A DNA stretch of 64,000 bases from Shinella daejeonensis (GTDB lineage Bacteria > Pseudomonadota > Alphaproteobacteria > Rhizobiales > Rhizobiaceae). Every line of letters begins with the position of its first letter. Position 1 is the stretch's first letter. This document shows positions 55,454-64,000 of the stretch, piece by piece. The notes beneath the pieces were generated by a model. That model was given only the letters and a program-made list of their open reading frames with translations. It was not told where the DNA came from and ran no database searches. The translations under genes were made by a program, and so were the position numbers. Where the stretch lies: NCBI RefSeq assembly GCF_024281235.1, contig NZ_JAHWXY010000004.1:1-64000 (forward strand), written 5' to 3'.

Positions 55454-56908
55454 TCAGCCGATGCCGCCAAGGCAGACATATTTGATCTCGGTGAAGTCCT
55501 CGAGACCGTATTTCGAGCCCTCACGGCCGAGGCCGGAAAGCTTGATGCCGCCGAACGGCGCTTCCGCCGTCGAGATGAGGCCGGTGTTGACCCCGACCAT
55601 GCCGTATTCCAGCGCCTCGGCGACACGGAAGACCCGCGACAGATCCCTGGCGTAGAAATAGGAGGCAAGGCCGAACTCCGTGTCGTTGGCCTGCCGGACG
55701 ACATCGTCCTCGTCGGTGAAGCGGAACAGCGGCGCGACCGGACCGAAGGTCTCCTCGCGGGCAACCGCCATGTCTGCGGTCACATCGGCGATGACCGTCG
55801 CCTCGTAGAAAGTGCCGCCGAGCGCATGGCGCTTGCCGCCCTGGATGACGCGGCCACCCTTCTTCACCGCATCCGAGACGTGTTCCTCCACCTTCTCCAG
55901 CGCCGCCTTGTCGATCAGCGGGCCCAGGATGACACCCTCGTCGAAGCCGTCGCCGATCTTCAGCTTGCCGACGGCGGCGGCGAGCTTTTCGGAAAAGGCG
56001 TCATAGACGGCGTCCTGCACGTAAATGCGGTTGGCGCAGACGCAGGTCTGGCCGTTGTTGCGGAACTTGGCGATCAGCGCGCCCTCGACCGCCGCATCGA
56101 GATCGGCGTCGTCGAAGACGATGAAGGGCGCATTGCCGCCCAGTTCCAGCCCGAGCTTCTTGATGGTGGGCGCACATTGCTTGTAAAGCTCCGCGCCGAT
56201 TTCCGTCGAGCCGGTGAAGGTGAGCTTGCGCACGACCGGATTGGCCGTCAGTTCGGCGCCGATCTCCCGGGCCGACCCGGTGATAACGGAAAAGAGACCG
56301 GCCGGAAGACCGGCGCGTTCGGCGAGCACGGCGATGGCGATGGCCGAAAAAGGCGTCTGGGAGGCGGGCTTCAGCACCATGGCGCAGCCGGCGGCAAAGG
56401 CCGGACCGGCCTTGCGGGTGATCATCGCGTTGGGGAAATTCCACGGCGTGATGGCCGCCACGACGCCGATCGGCTGCTTCATCACGAGGATCCGCTTGTC
56501 CGGCTGATGGCCCGGCATGATATCGCCATAGAGGCGGCGGCCTTCCTCGGCGAACCATTCGACGAAGCTTGCACCATAGACGATTTCGCCCGTCGCCTCG
56601 GCCAGCGGCTTGCCCTGTTCCATCGTCAGGATGCGGCCGAGATCGTCCTTGTTCTCGATCATCAGTTCGAACCACTTGCGCAGGACCGCCGCCCGGTCCT
56701 TGGCGGTGCGTGCCGCCCACGCCTTCTGGGCCACGGCCGCCGCTTCGATCGCCTCGCGCGTTTCGGCGGCGCCGAGCTTCGGCACGTAGCCGACAAGAGC
56801 GCCCGTCGCCGGGTTCTTAACGGCGATGCCGCTTGCCGCATCCGCCTCTATCCAGCGGGCGCCGACAAGGGCTGCCTGGCGCAGCAGGCTTGGATCTTTC
56901 AGGCTCAT
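55454..56908 (-). CDS. gabD: NAD(P)-dependent semialdehyde dehydrogenase (GabD family)
   Basis: A 484-aa aldehyde dehydrogenase. The catalytic residues are Asn157 (TPWNFP), Glu255 (LGLELGGNAP) and Cys289 (NNGQTCVCANR), with cofactor motif FTGSTEIG. Sequence features such as EEGRRLYGDIMP and GQTCVCANR are those of succinate-semialdehyde dehydrogenase. In this cluster it could oxidise the aldehyde released by the aldolase (lactaldehyde or glycolaldehyde type), so the gabD name describes the family, not a proven substrate. It is the first gene of the gabD-aldolase pair. Confidence 0.88.
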   Translation of the reverse strand: MSLKDPSLLRQAALVGARWIEADAASGIAVKNPATGALVGYVPKLGAAETREAIEAAAVAQKAWAARTAKDRAAVLRKWFELMIENKDDLGRILTMEQGKPLAEATGEIVYGASFVEWFAEEGRRLYGDIMPGHQPDKRILVMKQPIGVVAAITPWNFPNAMITRKAGPAFAAGCAMVLKPASQTPFSAIAIAVLAERAGLPAGLFSVITGSAREIGAELTANPVVRKLTFTGSTEIGAELYKQCAPTIKKLGLELGGNAPFIVFDDADLDAAVEGALIAKFRNNGQTCVCANRIYVQDAVYDAFSEKLAAAVGKLKIGDGFDEGVILGPLIDKAALEKVEEHVSDAVKKGGRVIQGGKRHALGGTFYEATVIADVTADMAVAREETFGPVAPLFRFTDEDDVVRQANDTEFGLASYFYARDLSRVFRVAEALEYGMVGVNTGLISTAEAPFGGIKLSGLGREGSKYGLEDFTEIKYVCLGGIG

Positions 56909-57093
56909 CAGTGACCTCCACTCTCGATATATGCTCGTGGAGGGTTATATTGCGTCCGCCATCGGTTCGACAATGCGGCATCGCATTGTTTTGCCTTTAT
57001 CCATCAAAACCCCTTCCCCGACCGCGATGAAGCGATCGCCGGCGCGGCAGGGAAGGCCCGCAATAGCTTTCAACCGTGAATTACGAGGTATAA

Positions 57094-57687
57094 ATGACTG
57101 ACGAAACCGGACGCCGGGCGGACCATGCCGTCGACAGGCTGTTTCTCGACCGCTGGTCGCCGCGCGCCTTCACCGGCGAACCGATGCCGCAGGAAACGAT
57201 GCTGACGCTCTTCGAAGCGGCGCGCTGGGCGCCTTCGGCGGGCAACAGCCAGCCCTGGCGCTTCGTCTACGGCCATCGCGGCACCGAGGCGTTCCAGCGT
57301 ATCTACGAGACGCTGGACGAGGGCAACCGCCGCTGGACCCATATGGCCTCGGTGCTTGCCGTCGTGCTCTCGCAGACGCATCGCAAATCCGCATCCGGCG
57401 AGATGCGGCCCACCCATACCCACGCCTTCGACACCGGCGCCGCCTGGGGCTACCTCGCGCTTCAGGCGCGGCTTTCCGGTTATTACGCCCATGCCATGGG
57501 CGGCATCGACCGCGACAAGGCGATGACCGATCTGGGTGTTCCGGACGGTTTTCGGGTGGAAGCCGCCATGGCGATCGGCAGGATGGCCGCCAGGGAAACA
57601 CTGCCGGAGGACCTCATGAAGCGCGAGGTTCCGAGCGACCGCAAACCGGTCTCCGAGTTCTTGTCGGAAGGACGGTTCGCCCGCTGA
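57094..57687 (+). CDS. Nitroreductase family protein
   Basis: A 197-aa FMN-dependent oxidoreductase. The family N-terminal block FLDRWSPRAFTGEPMPQE is followed by the FMN-contact segment ARWAPSAGNSQPWRFVY, and GAAWGYLALQARLSGYYAHAMGG lies in the dimer core. Substrates are unknown; relatives reduce nitroaromatics, quinones or flavins. It is single, between the sugar module and the Ada-like gene, which follows 24 bp later on the same strand. Confidence 0.85.
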   Translation: MTDETGRRADHAVDRLFLDRWSPRAFTGEPMPQETMLTLFEAARWAPSAGNSQPWRFVYGHRGTEAFQRIYETLDEGNRRWTHMASVLAVVLSQTHRKSASGEMRPTHTHAFDTGAAWGYLALQARLSGYYAHAMGGIDRDKAMTDLGVPDGFRVEAAMAIGRMAARETLPEDLMKREVPSDRKPVSEFLSEGRFAR

Positions 57688-57711
57688 TCCGGCCAGGCGG
57701 GAGGTACGACA

Positions 57712-57945
57712 ATGGCGACAATCGATGAGGACACCCTGTGGCGGGCGCTTGTCGCACGGAATGCGGAAAACACCGGGGCGATCGTTTATTCGGTCGCCTC
57801 CAGCGGGATCTATTGCCGGATCGGCTGTCCGTCACGGCCACCGCTGCGCCGAAACACGCGCTTTCATGCATCGGCAGCCCATGCCCGGCAAGCGGGCTTT
57901 CGCCCGTGCAAGCGCTGCAAACCGGACGGGCCGGCCCCTTTTTGA
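57712..57945 (+). CDS. Stand-alone Ada metal-binding (N-Ada) domain protein
   Basis: A 77-aa protein equal to the N-terminal zinc domain of Ada, the methyl-phosphotriester repair and sensor module. Cys35, Cys39, Cys66 and Cys69 (SSGIYCRIGCPSRPP and RPCKRCKPDG) have exactly the spacing of E. coli Ada Cys38/42/69/72, where Cys38 accepts the methyl group. No AraC helix-turn-helix and no Ogt domain follow; the frame stops inside a terminator-like hairpin. It may be a deliberate small protein or the remnant of a larger ada gene. It lies 24 bp after the nitroreductase. Confidence 0.8.
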   Translation: MATIDEDTLWRALVARNAENTGAIVYSVASSGIYCRIGCPSRPPLRRNTRFHASAAHARQAGFRPCKRCKPDGPAPF

Positions 57946-57958
57946 GGGAACCGGCCCG
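57927..57958 (+). terminator. Hairpin at the end of the Ada-like gene
   Basis: CGGGCCGG (57927-57934) / CCGGCCCG (57951-57958) form an 8-bp stem that encloses the stop codon (57943-57945) and a run of five T. CTTTCC follows. It lies between this gene and the convergent gyrB stop. Confidence 0.5.
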
Positions 57959-58002
57959 CTTTCCGGGAGCACCATTGGTTTTTCCGCCTGCGCGGGACGA
58001 CC

Positions 58003-60438
<2,436 letters not shown>

Positions 60439-60572
60439 TCAGAAGGTCTTTCCAGATGTCTCGCGAGGGGCGGGAAGCGCGGCGAATCACGAATTTCCAG
60501 CCTTAGGACTATAGGTATTTTGCCCGCTTGTTCCAAACCGCAGAGCAGCGAATCACGGCAGAAATCAGGGGA

Positions 60573-60953
60573 TCAGCGCAGTTTTGCCCGCGAATTGCAT
60601 GCCTTTTCCAAAATGCCGGCCAGACGGCGCACCGTTTCGGGCGGCAGACCACGGATCTCCGCCGAAAGCCGGTTGGCGAAAGCGGTATATTCCGGCGGCA
60701 GGCCGGCCGTATCGATCACCACGCGGGGGTCGGAAATCTGCGCGATGCGGAACAGGTCCTCCGCCTCGTCCCAGATGATGTTGAAATAACCGGCCACCCT
60801 TTGCAGGAAGTCGAAGCTCGGCATGCCGCGGCGGCCGTGCTCGAGCGCCGAAAGATAGGCCGCGCTGACGCCCAGCGCCAGGGCCATCTCCTTCTGGGAG
60901 ACGCCCTTGCGCTCGCGCAGATGCCGCACCGCCTTGCCGAAGGGGGTCGTCAC
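60573..60953 (-). CDS. XRE family transcriptional regulator
   Basis: A 126-aa helix-turn-helix protein. The HTH_3 domain occupies residues about 5-65 (AVRHLRERKGVSQKEMALALGVSAAYLSALEHGRRG), and the remainder is helical with PPEYTAFANRLSAEIRGL. Its target is unknown. Its ATG overlaps the stop of the Smr gene (ATGA), so it is translated as the last gene of a timA-mltA-smr-XRE run. An orthologue appears to sit at this place in other rhizobia. Confidence 0.85.
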   Translation of the reverse strand: MTTPFGKAVRHLRERKGVSQKEMALALGVSAAYLSALEHGRRGMPSFDFLQRVAGYFNIIWDEAEDLFRIAQISDPRVVIDTAGLPPEYTAFANRLSAEIRGLPPETVRRLAGILEKACNSRAKLR

Positions 60954-61519
60954 CGCCGCTCTCCCGACGGTCGGCTCAGCCGCACGTAGAGCGCGCCCTC
61001 CCCGCCATGGTTGCGCGCCGCCGTCTCGTAGGACGAGATCAGCGAGCGGAATTCCGGTAGTGAGAACCAGAGCGGCACCGCCCGTTTCAACGCGCCGTCG
61101 CTCCCGAAGGAAGCCCCCTTGCCGGTGATGACCAGCACATGGCGCAATCCCCGCTCCTGCGCACGGATGAGGAAACCGAGGAGAAAGCCGTGCGCCTCGC
61201 TCTGGATCATGCCGTGCAGGTCGATGCGCGCTTCGAGCGGCAGGCGTCCACGGGCGATCTTGCGCTTGACCGGCAGTTCGAGCGGATGGTGACGGCGTTC
61301 CTGCCCGCCCGGCGCGACGGTAAGCGCGATGGCCGTTTCCGTCCTGAGGGCCGCCTTTGCGGATTTTTCCGGCTGAACCGGCTTTTCCGGTTCCGCCGCG
61401 GCAAAAGCCGCCTCGAATTCGGTCAGCGCCTCGAGCCTGCCCGGCAGGGGCCGCGCGCTGCGGGCGACCTTGCCCCAGAGGATACGGTCGATAGTGGAAA
61501 GCGGCTTATCCCGGGCCAT
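60950..61519 (-). CDS. Smr domain protein
   Basis: A 189-aa protein with a C-terminal Smr domain (about residues 95-185). The conserved motifs are LEARIDLHGMIQSEAHGFL and LVITGKGASFG, found in MutS2 and in small Smr endonucleases acting on DNA or on stalled-ribosome mRNA. The first 90 residues are low-complexity and rich in Ala, Glu, Pro and Lys. No MutS part is fused. It overlaps mltA by 14 bp and the XRE gene by 4 bp. Confidence 0.88.
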   Translation of the reverse strand: MARDKPLSTIDRILWGKVARSARPLPGRLEALTEFEAAFAAAEPEKPVQPEKSAKAALRTETAIALTVAPGGQERRHHPLELPVKRKIARGRLPLEARIDLHGMIQSEAHGFLLGFLIRAQERGLRHVLVITGKGASFGSDGALKRAVPLWFSLPEFRSLISSYETAARNHGGEGALYVRLSRPSGERR

Positions 61520-62624
61520 GGAGATATCTTTCCGCCGCCGCCCTGGGGATCAGCACATAAAAATCCGCCGCTTCCCGCACCGCGCCGGCAAGCGCGCCCG
61601 CCGCATCGCCCGAACCGGTGAAGACATCGCCCCGCGCGGGACCGACGATGGCCGTTCCGGTATCGAGCGCCAGCATCAGCCGGCGGAAGGGCCGCCCGCC
61701 ATCCATATGGGTCAGCGTATCGCTGGCGATGAAAAAGGGCAGGCCGAACGTATGGATATGCCGGTCGACGGCCAGCGACCGCCCGGAAACGAGCGGCACC
61801 TTGGCGGCGGCCACCGGCCCGAGCGAGAGGTCCTCCACGGCCGCCTCGCGAAAGAAGATGAAGGACCGGTTCTGCCGTAGCACCCCGTCCACCTCATCCT
61901 CGTGCCGGTCGAGCCAGTCCCTGATCGATGCCATAGACACCGTCACCGCATCGATTTCGCCCCGGTCGACCAGCAGACGGCCGATCGCCGAAAAGGGGTG
62001 GCCGCTCTTGGCGGCATAGGTGATGCGGGTGACCGATCCATCCGGCCCGACGAGCCGCGCCGCGCCCTGCACATGGGCGAAAAAGACGTCCGCCCGGGAG
62101 CGCGCCCAGGCGATCTCCAGCCCGCGTCCGGCAAGAAAACCGCGTTCGATCTCGCCCCGGTCGGCATATTCGACGATGCGTCCATCCTCCAGCAACCGTC
62201 CGAAGGCGAAGGACGGATCGAAATCCGCCGGGCGATTGCCGTCGTCGACCGCCACCAGATCGGCCGGGCGGCGATAGAAGGGATAGCGATATTCGGCGCC
62301 CGGCACGGGCTGCACCTGAACGTCCGGCTCATAGAAGGCCGTGATGAAGCCCCGCGCACCATCCGTTCTGTCGATACGGAAGGCGACGCAATGGCTCTCG
62401 AAAAAGGAGCGCGCGGCGGCGGGACTTTCCGGGCGAGCGCCAGCGGCGGCGTCAAACAGCGTCAGCAGATCCGCCGCCGTCACACCGAGCGACCCGGTGC
62501 GATAGGGCTTGACGTCGAGAATATGACGCCGACAGCGCTCCATCGCCGCAAAAAGCGGGCGGGGGTCGTCCGTCTCCCAGCCCGCAAGCGCCGCAAACCG
62601 GACAGGGACAAGCCGGCAGTCCAT
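61506..62624 (-). CDS. mltA: Membrane-bound lytic murein transglycosylase A
   Basis: A 372-aa MltA/3D-domain lytic transglycosylase that cleaves peptidoglycan glycan strands to anhydro-muropeptides. Blocks seen are ARGFITAFYEPDVQVQP, EYRYPFYRRPAD and, in the 3D domain, LMLALDTGTAIVGPARGDVFTGSGDAAG with its catalytic aspartates. The start at 62624 (MDCRLVPVRFAALAGW) has no obvious signal peptide or lipobox. The frame extends to 62711, but those residues are not signal-like either, so export is unexplained. It starts 14 bp after the Tim44-like gene. Confidence 0.87.
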   Translation of the reverse strand: MDCRLVPVRFAALAGWETDDPRPLFAAMERCRRHILDVKPYRTGSLGVTAADLLTLFDAAAGARPESPAAARSFFESHCVAFRIDRTDGARGFITAFYEPDVQVQPVPGAEYRYPFYRRPADLVAVDDGNRPADFDPSFAFGRLLEDGRIVEYADRGEIERGFLAGRGLEIAWARSRADVFFAHVQGAARLVGPDGSVTRITYAAKSGHPFSAIGRLLVDRGEIDAVTVSMASIRDWLDRHEDEVDGVLRQNRSFIFFREAAVEDLSLGPVAAAKVPLVSGRSLAVDRHIHTFGLPFFIASDTLTHMDGGRPFRRLMLALDTGTAIVGPARGDVFTGSGDAAGALAGAVREAADFYVLIPRAAAERYLHGPG

Positions 62625-62638
62625 TGCGGCGGCCTCGC

Positions 62639-63343
62639 TCAGCCTTCCGACTCGGTCGCGATCAGCTTCCAGTTCGGATCGCGGGAGCGGATATCGCGGG
62701 CGAATGTCCACAGGTCGTTGACCTCGGCGACGGTTTCGGCGTCACCGTCCACCAGCGCGCCGGCCTTGTCATAGGTGGCGGAAATCAGCTGGCTGACGAT
62801 GCGGACCGTGATATTGGCCTCGAAATCCTTGACCTCGACGCTGGTGATTTCCGCCTTGTCGATGCCGACGAAACTGGAGCGGACCACTTCGCCCCTGGAT
62901 TCGCGTTCCGAGATCGCCGCGTCGAACCCCTCATAGACCTCGGCGGAAAGGAGGTTCTTCAGGGCCTTGCGATCGCCGTCGGCAAACGCGGCGACGATCA
63001 TCTCATAGGCCATGCGCGCGCCGTTGACGAATTCCCTGGGGTCGAAGGCCGGGTCGGATTTTGCGACCATGCGCAGCGATTCGTTGAGCGGCGTGCCGGC
63101 CGGCGTGAAGGCGTCGATCGCGGCGAAGGGGTTTTCGGCATCCTCGCTGCCATCGCGGCGCGGCAGGGTCACCACCTTGCCCCGGTCGGCCTGGTCGGCC
63201 GGATCGGCGGTCTCCCGCCTGGAATAGGGATCGAAAGGCGGACGCTCCTGGCCGGTCCTGCGGCCGAGCACGCTGCGCAACTGCAGGAAGATCACCACCG
63301 CAGCCACGAGAAAGAAAATCGTTACGAAATCGAATGAGCCCAT
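62639..63343 (-). CDS. Tim44/TimA family membrane protein
   Basis: A 234-aa protein. A single N-terminal membrane segment (residues about 5-22, DFVTIFFLVAAVVIFLQL) is followed by a disordered charged linker and a C-terminal Tim44 domain (about 95-230, including FVNGARMAYEMIVAAFADGDRKALKNLLS). The alphaproteobacterial TimA is the likely ancestor of mitochondrial Tim44; its bacterial job, perhaps near the inner membrane translocon, is unsettled. The start at 63343 is the conserved MGSFDFVT. It is divergent from fxsA across 162 bp. Confidence 0.88.
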   Translation of the reverse strand: MGSFDFVTIFFLVAAVVIFLQLRSVLGRRTGQERPPFDPYSRRETADPADQADRGKVVTLPRRDGSEDAENPFAAIDAFTPAGTPLNESLRMVAKSDPAFDPREFVNGARMAYEMIVAAFADGDRKALKNLLSAEVYEGFDAAISERESRGEVVRSSFVGIDKAEITSVEVKDFEANITVRIVSQLISATYDKAGALVDGDAETVAEVNDLWTFARDIRSRDPNWKLIATESEG

Positions 63344-63505
63344 TATCCGCCCGCCGCTGCGGTTCCTATTTGCCGTTCCTTTCCCATATAGTCTGCAAAG
63401 ACGCATCATTCAAATGGCGATGACGTGAATGCGACGAAGATCATCGGGGCCGGAGATGTCCCGCAACCCGCTTCAAATCGAAAACACTCGCCATCACGGA
63501 ACAGC

Positions 63506-63961
63506 ATGACGAGACTTCTGCCGCTTTTCGTTCTTCTTTTGCCGCTTGCCGAGATCGCCGGCTTCATCGTCGTGGGGCAGCATATCGGATTATGGCCGAC
63601 GCTGTCGCTCGTCATCCTTTCGGCGGTGGCGGGCGTCGTCGTGATGCGCGCCCAGGGATTCGGCGCGCTTGCGCGGCTGCGGAAAACGGCCGGCGAAGGT
63701 GTCCTGCCCGGCAAGGAACTGCTGGACACCGCGGCGATCGTGCTCGGCGGCCTGCTGCTGTTCATTCCCGGCTTTCTCACCGATCTCGCCGGTATCGCGC
63801 TGTTTTTTCCGCCGGTGCGCCATTGGCTATGGAACCGGCTCAGGCGTAGTATCGTTGTGGTGGACATATCCGGCGGACGCGATCCTCGTCGCGACGGGCG
63901 CGACGCGACGCGCACGATCGATCTCGACAGCGACGATTTCCACCGGGACGACCGGCCGTGA
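63506..63961 (+). CDS. fxsA: FxsA family membrane protein
   Basis: A 151-aa inner-membrane protein of the FxsA family, named for relief of phage T7 exclusion when overproduced in E. coli. Hydrophobic segments are at about 4-23, 28-45 and 75-98, with the family block LLLPLAEIAGFIVVGQHIGLWPTL and GLLLFIPGFLTDLAGI. The C-terminus is basic, then acidic (TIDLDSDDFHRDD). The ATG at 63506 is preceded by CGGAACAGC; an ATG at 63425 would add 27 polar residues. The last 39 bases of the window contain no recognisable gene. Confidence 0.9.
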   Translation: MTRLLPLFVLLLPLAEIAGFIVVGQHIGLWPTLSLVILSAVAGVVVMRAQGFGALARLRKTAGEGVLPGKELLDTAAIVLGGLLLFIPGFLTDLAGIALFFPPVRHWLWNRLRRSIVVVDISGGRDPRRDGRDATRTIDLDSDDFHRDDRP

Positions 63962-64000
63962 CCCTGTCGCGATCGGCGCCCGGAATGGCTTGTCCGGCAA

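Overview
The window is 64 kb of high-GC chromosomal DNA from an alphaproteobacterium of the Rhizobiales, most likely Rhizobiaceae. The evidence is the ChvG/ChvI acid-sensing pair next to pckA, a short HprK with EIIA-Man and HPr, the RegB/RegA (ActS/ActR) redox pair, a DivL-type tyrosine pseudokinase, MmcB, DUF1402, DUF2628, DUF2852 and TsaE fused to a sugar kinase. The order fxsA / timA / mltA / smr / gyrB ... trpFBA-accD-folC / trxA / addAB ... chvIG-pckA ... hisE..B / hslVU resembles, from memory, the origin-proximal chromosome of Agrobacterium and Sinorhizobium. If so, the right edge lies near oriC. Genus cannot be decided from this sequence.

Layout. 0.1-4.8 kb: helicase hrpB and the redox two-component system regB-regA. 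4.8-5.8 kb: a rhizobial-type intergenic repeat, mmcB and a palindrome-rich gap. 5.8-11.0 kb: L,D-transpeptidase lipoprotein, malate synthase G and an orphan hydantoinase-A-like protein. 11-14.1 kb: DUF1402 protein and the HslUV protease. 14.3-19.0 kb: operon hisB-DUF2628-hisH-hisA-hisF-hisE-coaA, with a decayed copy of the hisF start wedged between hisA and hisF. 19.0-20.1 kb: alkB and arfB. 20.2-26.1 kb: pckA divergent from chvI-chvG-hprK-EIIA-HPr across an AT-rich gap with three copies of one 13-bp element. 26.2-30.3 kb: ahcY and divL. 30.4-32.7 kb: tsaE-amgK fusion and murU. 32.7-39.8 kb: addB-addA and trxA. 39.9-44.9 kb: trpF-trpB-trpA-accD-folC, all on the minus strand. 45.1-48.1 kb: small membrane proteins, a metallopeptidase and phaZ. 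48.3-56.9 kb: an accessory-looking sugar module with an RbsABC-type ABC transporter, FucU mutarotase, aldose dehydrogenase, divergent double-winged-helix GntR regulator, HpcH/HpaI aldolase and GabD-type dehydrogenase. 57.1-57.9 kb: nitroreductase and a stand-alone N-Ada domain. 58.0-64.0 kb: gyrB, then a minus-strand run timA-mltA-smr-XRE, with fxsA divergent.

How the genes work together. Envelope and carbon signalling sit side by side: ChvG/ChvI, a carbohydrate-type phosphorelay with no sugar permease, gluconeogenic PckA and the PHB depolymerase. Cell-wall recycling (AmgK-like domain, MurU), wall editing (L,D-transpeptidase, MltA) and genome maintenance (AddAB, AlkB, MmcB, Ada domain, GyrB) are spread through the backbone. 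The 48-57 kb module encodes uptake, anomer conversion, C1 oxidation, retro-aldol cleavage and aldehyde oxidation of a fucose-like sugar, but no lactonase or sugar-acid dehydratase is seen. No tRNA, rRNA, CRISPR array, insertion sequence or phage gene was recognised.
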